The notes below the pieces were generated by a model that had not been told where the DNA came from, did not search any database, and worked only from the letters and a program-made list of their open reading frames with translations. A stretch of DNA of 64,000 bases from Pullulanibacillus camelliae (lineage in GTDB: Bacteria > Bacillota > Bacilli > Bacillales > Sporolactobacillaceae): contig NZ_BMIR01000016.1 in the NCBI RefSeq assembly GCF_014642655.1, positions 25,759-89,758 of the forward strand, in the 5' to 3' direction. A program made the translations under genes and the position numbers. Shown piece after piece: positions 42,686 to 51,812 of this stretch. Positions within the stretch are counted from its first letter, which is position 1. Every line of letters begins with the position of its first letter.

Positions 42686-43644
42686 TGACAAAAAGTTACG
42701 TGGCTATAGATGGTGGTGGGACGAAAACGGATATCGTCTGGTTTAATGAATCAGGCCAAATGTTACAACGAGTACTGGGACCAAGTACAAATCCAAATAA
42801 TTTGAGTGAAGAAGAACTGGCTGAACGTTTTCAGAGCCTATTTTTAAAGTTATTTAGAGAGCAAAGCCCCACTTCCATTAAGCATATTTTTGCTGGAATG
42901 GCTGGGGCAGACCATCCTCTTCTTAATGGACGTATTCAAAACGTTCTTGAAAAGGTGATCGGTGATCGGGCTGAGCATATCCAAGTAGAGAATGATGCGG
43001 TGAATGCTTTGTGGAGTGGGACAGACGGAAAGGCTGGCATAGTGATCATTGCTGGCACGGGCTCAATTCTATATGGACGTTCTCCTGATGGACAGAGTTT
43101 TCGAATAGGGGGATGGGGACATCTCGTCAGTGATGAGGGCAGCGGTTATTTTATTGGCAGGGAAGCCATCCATTACGCACTTGAAGCCTATGATGGATTA
43201 CAAGAAAAGGGTTTACTCTATGACGCCATCTTGAAGCATTTTAATAGTGAAAACATGTCTGATGTCATTCCCATTATCTATGACCACCCCCAATCTACCC
43301 TGGCAGCCTTGGTTCCGATTGTTGAACGGGCAGCTGTGAATGGAGATGTGGTTGCGCATCAGATCATTGAAAAGGCGGCGCATTGCTTGATCACGCTTAT
43401 CCATTCAGGGTTAGATCGCTTTGAAAATCGGGTTCCTGTGGTTCTAGCGGGGGGTGTATGGAATGTCAAGCTTATTATGCAAACCGTTACCGAAGCGATT
43501 GCAGCAACATTTATTCGTCCAGAAGTGCCACCCATTTATGGGTCAATAATTGGCGCTTTGGGACAACAAGCGACAAATACTCAGCTAGACCAGATCAAAA
43601 GGTGTTTGGTAATGGAGTCTGTGACAGAAGGATTCAACTTGTAG
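42682..43644 (+). CDS. BadF/BadG-type sugar kinase (N-acetylglucosamine kinase-like)
   Basis: 320 residues, ASKHA fold. AIDGGGTKTDIVWF (phosphate 1), GMAGADHP, ENDAVNALWSG, IVIIAGTGSILYG, GGWGHLVSDEGSGYFIGREAI and VLAGGVWN. This is the family of GlcNAc kinase and of clostridial N-acetylmuramate kinase MurK. Coupled to glcF by an ATGA overlap. Phosphorylation of an amino sugar next to a lactate/glycolate dehydrogenase could connect with MurNAc recycling; that is inference. Confidence 0.85.
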   Translation: MMTKSYVAIDGGGTKTDIVWFNESGQMLQRVLGPSTNPNNLSEEELAERFQSLFLKLFREQSPTSIKHIFAGMAGADHPLLNGRIQNVLEKVIGDRAEHIQVENDAVNALWSGTDGKAGIVIIAGTGSILYGRSPDGQSFRIGGWGHLVSDEGSGYFIGREAIHYALEAYDGLQEKGLLYDAILKHFNSENMSDVIPIIYDHPQSTLAALVPIVERAAVNGDVVAHQIIEKAAHCLITLIHSGLDRFENRVPVVLAGGVWNVKLIMQTVTEAIAATFIRPEVPPIYGSIIGALGQQATNTQLDQIKRCLVMESVTEGFNL

Positions 43645-43848
43645 AACATAGTATTTTTAAATCTTTTTTCTCAGATACCCTTTCATGATGAAAAGTGCTT
43701 ATTCTATTTAGTCAACAGAGTCGGATACTCCAGTGCTACCTATTTACTTAGAGGTTTACAGCTTAATCGCTTAGATATTGAGATGGCACTGCATCCAGCC
43801 ATGATGATACGACAACTGATCACCCATATTGTTTTTGAATGGGAATGA
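43645..43848 (+). pseudogene. Possible C-terminal gene fragment in frame with the kinase stop
   Basis: Directly after the kinase TAG the same frame stays open for 67 codons, ending RVGYSSATYLLRGLQLNR, LDIEMALHPAMMIRQ, LITHIVFEWE and stop at 43846-43848. It has no good start or ribosome site. The composition looks protein-like, so it may be the tail of a lost gene. I cannot name the family. Confidence 0.35.
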
Positions 43849-43879
43849 GATAAAGTTTAATTAAAATAGGGGGATGAAG

Positions 43880-44926
43880 ATGAAGCCTACACCAGACGAT
43901 TTGGAGCAACGTCTTGATGCCTTTCTCAACACGATGGTGGAAGAAAAGCAGCTTCCAGGGGCCGTCTATGCCATTATAGGTAAGGATGGGGTGATCGCAG
44001 AAAATGCTGTCGGTCTTGCCCATCTTGAAAAGCGACTACCAATGACGCTCAATACAGTATTTGATCTTGCCTCATTGACGAAAATATGTGTCACACTTCC
44101 TAGCTTACTCCTCCTTGTGCAAAAAGGAGACATCGATTTTGATGATCCTATCAAGAGATTTTTTCCAAATGCAGGATCGGAGGTAACAATCCGTCATCTT
44201 TTGACGCATACCACTGGTTTTACTCCTACTGTTCCCTTTTATCAATACGGATGGTCAAATGAAGAGATTTTACAATGTATTCTCTCAGATCCTGCAGCTC
44301 CAGATCAAAAAGTGGTGTATAGTGACTTGAATTTTATATTGCTTGGCTTTTTAATTGAACGCATCACAGGTGAAAGTCTTGACGCATTTGCCGTACAGCA
44401 TATTTTCAAACCTTTGGGAATGCACTCTACTTCTTTTAATCCAACAGTAGATTTGAAGCATGTTGCCCCTACGGAATGGCTGTCAGAGAAACAAGACTAT
44501 CAATGGGGCGAGGTCCATGATGAAAATGCACTTCACATGAAAGGGGTGAGTGGGCATGCTGGCTTATTTTCAAGCCTCGCTGATTTAAAGCGTTTTGCTC
44601 ATATGCTGCTTCATCAAGGGCAAGCGCAACATAGCCAGTTCCTATCGCCAGCGCTTTTAAAGACGAGTCAGCGTAATTATACCAAACATCTAAATTTAAA
44701 TCGGGGGTTGGGCTGGCAGTTAGTGGATGACTGCCAGTCGCCAGCAGGCTATCTGTTTTCTGAGGGTAGCTATGGTCACACAGGATTTACCGGAACCTCA
44801 TTATGGATAGACCCGCAACGGGAATTAGCACTTATTCTATTAAGCAATCGTGTTCATATCGGTCGAGAGATTAACATGAACCGCATACGCCGAGTCTTCC
44901 ATAATATTGCATTGTCTGTATTATGA
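43880..44926 (+). CDS. Serine hydrolase, beta-lactamase/class C PBP fold
   Basis: 348 residues without signal peptide. SxxK motif in FDLASLTKICV, YSD in VVYSDLNFILLGF (YxN position), HTG in YGHTGFTGTSLWID (KTG position). ATG 43880 behind AGGGGG is preferred to ATG 43874. Similar to YbbE-type esterases that sit in Bacillus muropeptide-recovery clusters; it may act as an esterase or D-amino-acid peptidase in the cytoplasm. It follows the kinase gene by 235 bp. Confidence 0.85.
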   Translation: MKPTPDDLEQRLDAFLNTMVEEKQLPGAVYAIIGKDGVIAENAVGLAHLEKRLPMTLNTVFDLASLTKICVTLPSLLLLVQKGDIDFDDPIKRFFPNAGSEVTIRHLLTHTTGFTPTVPFYQYGWSNEEILQCILSDPAAPDQKVVYSDLNFILLGFLIERITGESLDAFAVQHIFKPLGMHSTSFNPTVDLKHVAPTEWLSEKQDYQWGEVHDENALHMKGVSGHAGLFSSLADLKRFAHMLLHQGQAQHSQFLSPALLKTSQRNYTKHLNLNRGLGWQLVDDCQSPAGYLFSEGSYGHTGFTGTSLWIDPQRELALILLSNRVHIGREINMNRIRRVFHNIALSVL

Positions 44927-45133
44927 TAATTTTGATCTAAGCTTTTGCAGGCAAGGGTTTCAGAAGATAGTGCGAGAGGCCTGCGAAAAAACGAGCGGTC
45001 AAGACCCTGCTGGGCACTATAAAGATTACTGTAACTTAAAAGGTTAGCGAACATTTTGCCTTTTCTTTGATAGAGTTGTACTATATAGGAGGAATCAATA
45101 TATAGAGTAACTCAGCGAAGAGAGGTGGTTCTT

Positions 45134-46156
45134 ATGAAAATGAACCCAGTCAAGGTATACCGTGGGGACTATCTTGAAAGTACCCATGACTTTCATGCAG
45201 CAATTGTAAATGATAAAGGACAATTAGTATATAGCTATGGAAATCCTGAACGAAATACATTTGCACGTTCATCCATGAAGCCCTTTCAGGCCATCCCATT
45301 AGTAGAAACAGGGGCGGCGACACATTTTAACTATGAACCAAAGGAATTGGCGATCAGTAGTGCCTCACATAGTGGAGAAGACTTCCATCGTGAGACCGTT
45401 CAAGGTATCCTAAATAAAATCGGCTTGGACGTCAACGACCTGCAGTGTGGCATGCACCCACCAAAAAATGAAGAGGATTACAAAGCGCTCATTCGCTCAG
45501 GTGGCGAACTCACACCGCTTTATAGCAATTGCTCAGGGAAACACTCTGGAATGCTCGCCACTGCAGTTTATATGGATGAAGATTATAAAACCTATCGAGA
45601 AGTAAGCCACCCTGTTCAACAACGCATTTTAAAAGCCATATCCGAAATTTGCGACACGCCTGTTGAAGACATTCAATTGAGTGTGGATGGTTGCGGTGTC
45701 CCGGTTCACCGTTTACCTCTAAGCAAAACTGCCTTTGGTTATGCGCAACTTGCCACAGGGCATTTTCATGGTCAACCTGAGCGAGATAAAACCTTGCAGG
45801 ACATTCGTAATGCGATGATGACACGTCCAGAAATGATTGCCGGGACGGATCGTTTTGATACGGACTTTATGAAGATGTTCTCTGGTAAAGTGGTCTCCAA
45901 AGGGGGAGCTGAAGGCGTACAGTGCTTCGGCTTAGTTGAGCAAGGGCTCGGCGTCGCGATTAAATGCGAAGATGGTAATCCGCGTGCACTTAGCGCCATC
46001 TCCCTTAAAATTTTAGAAGATCTTGGCTTAGTTCCCGAGGCGTTAAAATCCAGTGACCTTTACCAAAAATATCGCGTGCCAGGTGTTTTCAATATGCGCA
46101 AGGATAAAATTGGTTATATCACTGTTGCCTTTGATTTAAAAAAAGAAACCATTTAA
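45134..46156 (+). CDS. L-asparaginase, rhizobial/AnsA type (Asparaginase_II family)
   Basis: 340 residues. RNTFARSSMKPFQAIPLVETG, ISSASHSGEDFH, CGMHPP, LYSNCSGKHSGMLA, VDGCGVPVHRLPL and the C-terminal SKGGAEGVQCFGL are diagnostic. This class is unrelated to the E. coli-type asparaginases and uses a Ser-Lys and Cys/zinc site. ATG 45134 follows GAGAGGTGG; the frame extends to 45125. Hydrolyses asparagine to aspartate and ammonia in the cytoplasm. Confidence 0.9.
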   Translation: MKMNPVKVYRGDYLESTHDFHAAIVNDKGQLVYSYGNPERNTFARSSMKPFQAIPLVETGAATHFNYEPKELAISSASHSGEDFHRETVQGILNKIGLDVNDLQCGMHPPKNEEDYKALIRSGGELTPLYSNCSGKHSGMLATAVYMDEDYKTYREVSHPVQQRILKAISEICDTPVEDIQLSVDGCGVPVHRLPLSKTAFGYAQLATGHFHGQPERDKTLQDIRNAMMTRPEMIAGTDRFDTDFMKMFSGKVVSKGGAEGVQCFGLVEQGLGVAIKCEDGNPRALSAISLKILEDLGLVPEALKSSDLYQKYRVPGVFNMRKDKIGYITVAFDLKKETI

Positions 46157-46220
46157 CTTAAAAAAATCATGGCCTTGAGCAATCGAAGCCGCTCAAGTCT
46201 ATGAAGTTGAAATAATGAAG

Positions 46221-46248
46221 AAGTGGAGACTTAGTGCTCCACTTTTTT
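46221..46248 (+). terminator. Terminator after asparaginase gene
   Basis: AAGTGGAG pairs perfectly with CTCCACTT, then a T-run. Repeat B copy 3 begins immediately after. Confidence 0.8.
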
Positions 46249-46250
46249 GT

Positions 46251-46406
46251 ACTATCAGAATGTATAATTTCGCTAACGCTCTCAAAGGAAGAGAGTATAA
46301 GGCGGGCTTTGACTTTCGCCTTCTAAGGCTTGCAGGCACCCTAAGTGTGTGATTGGCAAAAATCACATCAGGAGTACCAGCGAAGGGGTGCAAGCCAAGT
46401 TTTCTA
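46251..46406. repeat. Family B dispersed repeat, copy 3 (156 bp)
   Basis: ACTATCAGAA to AAGTTTTCTA, with the hairpin TGTGATTG-GCAA-AAATCACA (one stem mismatch) and end pairing TTCGCT / AGCGAA. Confidence 0.9.
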
Positions 46407-46477
46407 AAAAGAAAAGAAAGCTGAAAATCTAAGCATAACCGAGTAAATTAAAGAAAAACCTTACTTTAATGAGGGAG

Positions 46478-46667
46478 TATAAAATTCCTGATCATGAGGA
46501 CGGTGCGGCTTTCCGCTCCAGGCCGCTCGCTTTCCGCGGGGAGTGGTAAGCCTCCTCGCGCCTTGCGCTCCCATCCACTTGACCAGGCAATGAAGCCTCT
46601 TTCATATTGGTGATGCTCTATACTAAGGACAAGGACCGGGCATGCTTTTCGCCCGGTTTTTCTTATA
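46478..46667. repeat. Family C GC-rich repeat, copy 2 (internally deleted)
   Basis: Same ends as copy 1 at 28961, but ~107 bp between two TCGCGC sites are missing. Ends in the perfect stem ACCGGGC (46635-46641) / GCCCGGT (46651-46657) plus a T-run, an intrinsic-terminator-like hairpin. Confidence 0.85.
46635..46664 (+). terminator. Terminator-like hairpin at the end of repeat C
   Basis: ACCGGGC / GCCCGGT, then TTTTTC. The same structure (one mismatch) ends copy 1 at about 29228-29254. Confidence 0.6.
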
Positions 46668-46799
46668 TTATAAGATATAGATAATTTGATGAGTTAATGC
46701 AGTTTTGTTATAGTTCATAGAAAAGATAAAACAATTTAAAATATCTGTCATCTATAATGATAAGGCTAAATAACGGACAATGTTTACGGGGGTGTTTTT

Positions 46800-46889
46800 G
46801 TGAAGAAAGAATTATTTAAAGTGATATCGGTGACCGTTGTAGGTGTCATTCTTATCTTGTTGATTCCATTTCTTTTCTCTTGTTTATAA
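46800..46889 (+). CDS. Putative 29-residue membrane peptide
   Basis: GTG start at 46800 behind ACGGGGGTG, coding MKKELFKV, then a hydrophobic helix of about 18 residues (ISVTVVGVILILLIPFLF) and SCL. A TATAAT at 46753-46758 could be a -10 box. It fits the pattern of small single-pass membrane proteins, but such short frames arise by chance, so it is tentative. The rest of 46890-47207 shows no gene or recognised repeat. Confidence 0.4.
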   Translation: MKKELFKVISVTVVGVILILLIPFLFSCL

Positions 46890-47207
46890 AAATTCCCAAT
46901 GCGAAGAAAACGGGCAGACCGTCCCTAGTTCTGACATCTCTTGTCTCGAAAACAGCCGTGGTGTGTCACAGTCCGTTAATCTTATCAGCTAATTGATTGA
47001 CCTCTCGTGTCGCGTCCCTGATTCCATTGTGAGCCCGCGAGATCCACGTAAAGAAAAGCTACCCCTTATTACGTGAGGCCATTGCGGTTTCACCTTTCGC
47101 TTGTCACGCCCCAAAATTGGAGTCCGAAGGCAAGAAACGCGTTTCAGACTCAAAAAGTAAACGTAAGACAGAGCCGCTATTGAAATGGGACAGGGATATT
47201 TTTTAAA

Positions 47208-47304
47208 CATCGGAATTTATAACTTCGCACGTCTTTAAGGATGATAGTATAAGACCAGCGCCGACTTTTGCCACTAAAGGCTTGGCGATCAGCCAAGGTT
47301 TCTA
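47208..47304. repeat. Family B repeat, copy 4 (internally deleted, 97 bp)
   Basis: ATCGGAATTTATAACTTCGC at one end and GCCAAGGTTTCTA at the other; the central hairpin block is missing. Its right end overlaps the 3' end of pxpA and supplies that gene's last codons and stop. Confidence 0.75.
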
Positions 47305-48047
47305 ATTCGAATCCCGGCTGAGGTTAATTCGGTACGGAGCTGTTTGGCTAGCGCTAAAGCATGGGCATTATCGCCATGCACACAAACGGTATCTGCTTCG
47401 ATGGGGATATAGTGGCCGTCTGCAGAGCGAACCTGTTGGTCTGTCATCATCATTTTTACTTGCTGTATCGATGCAGTGATGTCCGTAATCACTGCATTTT
47501 TCTGTTTCCTAGGAGTGAGTGTGCCATCTGGTTGGTAGGTTCGATCGGCAAAGACTTCAGCTGCCACACGAAGAGTGTACTTTTTACCGGCTTTAAGGAG
47601 CGCGCTTTGATATGGTGCAAATAAGATAAGCTTTGAATCAAAGTCATGAATCGCCTTAGCAATGGCATCAGCTCGTTCCGCGTCTTTTTCGGCAATATTG
47701 TATAGAGCCCCATGGGGTTTAACATGCTGGAGGGTTCCGCCTTCAGCGTGGACAAAGGCCTGTAAGGCACCGATTTGATAAAGCGTGATCTCGTAGATTT
47801 CGCTAGGCTTGAGATCCATCATTCTTCTACCAAAACCATTTAAATCTGGAAAGCTTGGATGCGCACCAATACCAATGCCTTTTTCGATGGCGAGCTTAAC
47901 CGTTTCATGCATAACATGGGGATCGCCGGCATGATAGCCACAAGCAATATTAGCGGAAGTAATCACATCTAAAATCGCTTCATCGTTGCCGATGGTATAC
48001 GCTCCAAAGCTCTCGCCAAGATCACAATTTAAATCAATAGATAACAT
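47289..48047 (-). CDS. pxpA: 5-oxoprolinase subunit A (LamB/YcsF family)
   Basis: 252 residues. IDLNCDLGESFGAY, SANIACGYHAGDP, IGAHPSFPDLNGFGRR, VKPHGALYN, EVFADRTYQPDGTLTPR and CVHGDNAHAL are the family signature. With PxpB and PxpC it hydrolyses 5-oxoproline to glutamate using ATP. The last residues (RNLG and the TGA) come from repeat B copy 4, so the native C-terminus was replaced. GGAGG precedes the ATG, 11 bp after pxpC. Confidence 0.93.
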   Translation of the reverse strand: MLSIDLNCDLGESFGAYTIGNDEAILDVITSANIACGYHAGDPHVMHETVKLAIEKGIGIGAHPSFPDLNGFGRRMMDLKPSEIYEITLYQIGALQAFVHAEGGTLQHVKPHGALYNIAEKDAERADAIAKAIHDFDSKLILFAPYQSALLKAGKKYTLRVAAEVFADRTYQPDGTLTPRKQKNAVITDITASIQQVKMMMTDQQVRSADGHYIPIEADTVCVHGDNAHALALAKQLRTELTSAGIRIRNLG

Positions 48048-48058
48048 GAGGTTGCCTC

Positions 48059-49060
48059 CTATTCCTTCACAAGTTTCATATGTATCATTCTCTTAATCTG
48101 CTTGATTTGTTTTTCTTGCTCGGCTAATGCTTGATAAGCCTCTTCCAAAGAAGCAGCTTTGAAGTAAATGGCATCTCCAGGTTTTGTCTGTCCAATTAAG
48201 GGGAGATCAGCTTGAATAACATGCCCAATTCTCGGATAGCCCCCACTCGTTTGACGATCAGCCAATAAAATAATTGGCTGACCATCGCTTGGAATTTGAA
48301 TAGTTCCTGTTGTTACGGGTTCAGTCAGTAAATTAAGTGCTGTTTTATAATATAATGGTGCCCCCTTTAGGCGATAGCCCATACGGTTAGATGCCGAGGT
48401 GATCTGATATGCCTCGTTATAAAAATGGGCGATAGAGGAGTCGGTAAACATAGAGTGTTCTTTCCCCGGTAGGACACGGAGAGTAGGGTGAGGGGAATAG
48501 GCTAATCTACCGCTGTAGCTGATTGACCATTTGGCGGAATGAAAGCTGCCATGATTTTGCATACATTGCTCTCTATAGGTTGAAAAGAAAGAATGGGGCT
48601 CTCCAATGGGAAGTTCATCCTTTTCACGTAAAGAACGTCCGTTAAAACCGCCAAAGCTTGACCGCAGATCTGTACTTTTACTCCCCATGATGCTCGGGAC
48701 ATCAATCCCGCCATGAACAGCAAGATAGGCACGGCAGCCACGTTTTGCAGAGCCTAGTCTTAGAATGCTGCCTTTTTTTATGTAAAGTGGCGACCAAGTT
48801 TTAATAGATTTTTCATCAATTCTTGCGTCAAGGTCCCCTCCGCAGATGGCGATCAGCGCATCCTCTGTAAAAGAAAGCGTCGGTCCTAATAATGTCATTT
48901 CTAATCCAGCTGTGTTCTCTGGATTGCCGACCAACAAATTGGCAAGTCTAAGTGCAATGTGATCGAGTGCCCCCCCAACGGTGATCCCTTTATCTTGATA
49001 CCCCCAACGCCCCAAGTCTTGAACTGTTGTATTAAGACCAGCATCAATAATGTTGATCAT
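48059..49060 (-). CDS. pxpC: 5-oxoprolinase subunit C (biotin-dependent carboxyltransferase-like, KipA)
   Basis: 333 residues. Starts IIDAGLNTTVQDLGRWGYQDKGI, then GGALDHIALRLANLLVGN, LAVHGGIDVPSIMGSKSTD, RMGYRLKG and LADRQTSGGYPRIGHV. Cyclophilin-like fold of the AHS2 family. Its start overlaps the pxpB stop by 4 bases, so translation is coupled. Works with PxpA and PxpB in cytoplasmic 5-oxoproline recycling. Confidence 0.93.
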   Translation of the reverse strand: MINIIDAGLNTTVQDLGRWGYQDKGITVGGALDHIALRLANLLVGNPENTAGLEMTLLGPTLSFTEDALIAICGGDLDARIDEKSIKTWSPLYIKKGSILRLGSAKRGCRAYLAVHGGIDVPSIMGSKSTDLRSSFGGFNGRSLREKDELPIGEPHSFFSTYREQCMQNHGSFHSAKWSISYSGRLAYSPHPTLRVLPGKEHSMFTDSSIAHFYNEAYQITSASNRMGYRLKGAPLYYKTALNLLTEPVTTGTIQIPSDGQPIILLADRQTSGGYPRIGHVIQADLPLIGQTKPGDAIYFKAASLEEAYQALAEQEKQIKQIKRMIHMKLVKE

Positions 49061-49770
49061 GCCTTATTCTCCTCCCATTGTGCAAATTCTGATGCAGAAA
49101 TCGGATAGAAACGGATACGGTCTCCCATACTTAGCCGAATAGGTGTTTTGGATTCAGGTTGAAAGAGCTTCAGTGGGGTCCGACCAATGATTTGCCAGCC
49201 ACCAGGTGATTCGGTTGGATAGACCCCTGTTTGTTGACCGGCAATTCCTACTGAACCGGCAGGAACGCTTGTTCGTGGTGTATCACGACGTGGCGTCGCA
49301 ATATCCGTATGCATGCCCCCTAAGTAAGGGAAGCCAGGAGAAAACCCAATCATATAGACGTGGTACAGAGGAGACGAATGAGTTGAAATAACAGCCTCTT
49401 CACTGAAGTCATTTATTGTCGCAACATGACCTAGATCAGGGCCAAACTCTCCTCCATAACATACGGGAATCGTAATGATTGGATGAGGCTGCTGAGCGTT
49501 TTCCATTGAAGATACCTGTGAAAGCTGCTCCTCAATATAGGTTTTAACAAAAGCATAGGGGGTGTTATGGTGATGAAGCAATTGTAAAGCATCAAAATGA
49601 ACGGCTAAAGTGGCATAGGCTGGAACCAGATCTATGATCCAAGGGGCACGCTGCTGCTTAAGAAACGTATAGACCTGATAGACAAGGTCATTTGTCTCTT
49701 TATTTATGTCAGATCCAAAGGAAATTACTAACGCCTGCTCCCCTAAAGGAAAGAATTGATAGTATGTCAT
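49057..49770 (-). CDS. pxpB: 5-oxoprolinase subunit B (KipI/AHS1 family)
   Basis: 237 residues. FFPLGEQALVISFG, IPVCYGGEFGPDLGHVA, YMIGFSPGFPYLGGM, PRTSVPAGSVGIAGQQTGVYP and GGWQIIGRTP are the AHS1 signature. In B. subtilis the same protein (KipI) also inhibits the sporulation kinase KinA, so a second role is possible. First gene of the pxpB-pxpC-pxpA operon. Confidence 0.93.
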   Translation of the reverse strand: MTYYQFFPLGEQALVISFGSDINKETNDLVYQVYTFLKQQRAPWIIDLVPAYATLAVHFDALQLLHHHNTPYAFVKTYIEEQLSQVSSMENAQQPHPIITIPVCYGGEFGPDLGHVATINDFSEEAVISTHSSPLYHVYMIGFSPGFPYLGGMHTDIATPRRDTPRTSVPAGSVGIAGQQTGVYPTESPGGWQIIGRTPLKLFQPESKTPIRLSMGDRIRFYPISASEFAQWEENKA

Positions 49771-49929
49771 CGCGTACGAATCCCCCTTTTTTAAGGCATC
49801 TTTTAAATTTTGAAAGCTTTTTATATGATCAATTTTTTATTATTTTATCACACCTATCACAACTGTTCGAATTCAAAGTCTATATCAGAGCGTTACGCTT
49901 TGAAATGCTTCTAAAATGATGAGGCTGTG

Positions 49930-50195
49930 GCTAAGCTGTTTCAAATTACGAAGGGGAAATTCTAAATGAACAAGTGCTGGAGCAAGAGAACAAAGGAGGA
50001 TGGATTTTAACGAAAGTCTTGCTCAAAATAACGAATAAAATTCGCGACCAACACATGGAGGATAAATCCGAGGGGGAAGTTTTTCCATCAGGGTGTGAGT
50101 GTAACAAAAGAGAGAGGCAAGAAAACAAAAGCCAGTTACAAAGGAACAAAAGGTGCGCCTCTGTTAACAAAAGCCACGGCAAAAATAACAAATAA
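49930..50195. repeat. Family A phased AACAAA repeat, copy 3 (about two units)
   Basis: The second unit has AACAAA motifs at exact 21-bp steps (AACAAAAG, AACAAAAG, AACAAAAG, AACAAAAG, AACAAAT). The first unit is more eroded (20, 20, 21). It lies between pxpB and the M29 aminopeptidase. An imperfect palindrome AGATAG-ACGGCCGA-CTATCT follows at 50314-50333. Confidence 0.85.
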
Positions 50196-50386
50196 AAGAT
50201 AAAGTAAACCATTTTGTGTAAGTTTTTGAGAAGGCTTCGCAATACAAAAGAAGTAGGGGACTCTCGGAATGGTTGAAGTACCATAAATGAGAGAGACCCT
50301 ACTTATGAGCCTAAGATAGACGGCCGACTATCTCCATAGCAATTTAAAAAAATGGAATTTGGTATGAAGTCAATGAATAAGGCTAC

Positions 50387-51619
50387 TTATTCCACCCAGT
50401 TGCCTTTTCGGAAGATAGGAAGAACGTCACCGGAATGGGTTTCGACGTCGATGGCTAAGTCCGCCGAGCCAATCATGAAGTCGACATGGGTAAGGCTATC
50501 GTTGGCGCCATGTCGGGCAAGCGCTTCCTTGGTCATGCTTGAACCGCCTTTAATATTAAATGGGTAAGCAGCACCGATGGCAAGGTGGCAGGAGGCATTT
50601 TCGTCAAATAAGGTATTGTAGAAAATGATGCCAGTATCGGAAATCGGTGAATGGTGAGGAACAAGGGCGACCTCTCCGAGAAAATGTGAGCCTTCATCGG
50701 TTTCGATGAGGTGCTTTAGTGTATCCTCTCCAGCTTCTGCCTTGTAATCAACAATTCGCCCTTCTTTAAAGGTAAGAGTGAAGTTTTCAATTAATGTGCC
50801 ACCATAATTAAGCGGCTTTGTGCTCGTCACATAACCATTGACACCGGTTTTTTTCGGCATACAGAAAACTTCTTCTGTCGGCAGATTTGGAACAAAATAA
50901 GTGCCTTGACTATTTTGATTGCCCCCACCCATCCAGTTGTGATTGTCGGCAAGTTCAATGGTTAAATCTGTGCCAGGTGCTTGGTAGTGAAGGGACTTAA
51001 TGCCTAGGTGATTTAAAAAGCTTACTTTCTCCTCTAACGTTTGCACATGCTGCTTCCAGTTGGCTACGGCATCTCCTTGTGTTACCCGAGTGGCTTGGAA
51101 GATTTTTGCCCAAAGGGCATCGACAGCTTCTGGGCCATTGAGGTCAGGAAAGACTTTTTGTGCCCACTCGGGAGTTGGAACAGAAACCACTGTCCAGCTC
51201 ACCTTCGATGATAAGGTATAGGCTCTAAACGTTTGCATTGCTTCTCCAGCCGTTTTATTAGCCGTTGAGATTTTTCCGGGATCAACGCCCTTAAGTAGGT
51301 CAGGATTACTTGCTGAAATACTCATAAAAGCAGCACCTTGTTCAGCAAGCTCTTCAAATCCTTTAGCTGTCCACGTAGGAAATTCTTTAAAGGCTTCATC
51401 GGGTGCCATATCGTATTTAATGCGTGTGAGCTGTTCGTCAGACCAGTCAACGATGACATTTTTTGCCCCCACTTCATAAGCCTTTTTAGCAGCCTGCCTG
51501 ACAAAGTCTTGAGCAACAATCGGTGTTCGAATCACAAGGGTTTGTCCTTTTTGAACATTCACCCCAATTTTGACAGCGAGTTCTGCATAGGTTTCAAGTA
51601 ATTGATCAAAATTTTTCAT
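50387..51619 (-). CDS. ampS: M29 family aminopeptidase, AmpS-like
   Basis: 410 residues. Typical thermophilic aminopeptidase order: LAVKIGVNVQKGQTLVIRTPI, NVIVDWSDEQLTRIKYDMAP, LTIELADNHNWMGGG, NLPTEEVFCMPKK, GVNGYVTSTKPLNYGG, LGEVALVPHHSPIS, FYNTLFDENASCHLAIGAAYP and HVDFMIGS. The Glu, His and Asp residues in the latter half bind the two metals. Start ATG 51619 has GGAGG upstream. Cytoplasmic peptide turnover. Confidence 0.93.
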   Translation of the reverse strand: MKNFDQLLETYAELAVKIGVNVQKGQTLVIRTPIVAQDFVRQAAKKAYEVGAKNVIVDWSDEQLTRIKYDMAPDEAFKEFPTWTAKGFEELAEQGAAFMSISASNPDLLKGVDPGKISTANKTAGEAMQTFRAYTLSSKVSWTVVSVPTPEWAQKVFPDLNGPEAVDALWAKIFQATRVTQGDAVANWKQHVQTLEEKVSFLNHLGIKSLHYQAPGTDLTIELADNHNWMGGGNQNSQGTYFVPNLPTEEVFCMPKKTGVNGYVTSTKPLNYGGTLIENFTLTFKEGRIVDYKAEAGEDTLKHLIETDEGSHFLGEVALVPHHSPISDTGIIFYNTLFDENASCHLAIGAAYPFNIKGGSSMTKEALARHGANDSLTHVDFMIGSADLAIDVETHSGDVLPIFRKGNWVE

Positions 51620-51812
51620 CCCGTATCCTCCTCTATATTGCCTCATTATTTTATCATATTTTTCCTACTTCTTGGATTTTTTGCGCGTATCATACAATCG
51701 CGTCAGTTCACTGCGGATTTTTACATGGAGTTGTGATAAAATGCAAACGTTAGGGTATCCGAGATGATAAGAGAGAATGTATAGAGAGATTAAGTTAAAA
51801 GGAGACAGCCAT

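Noticed and set aside
46890..47207. A gene or RNA in the 320 bp upstream of repeat B copy 4
   Set aside because: Only a 73-codon minus frame without ribosome site; no clear structure seen.
49946..50284. 112-codon minus-strand frame
   Set aside because: Lies in family A copy 3; F/L/S-rich low-complexity translation of the T-rich strand.
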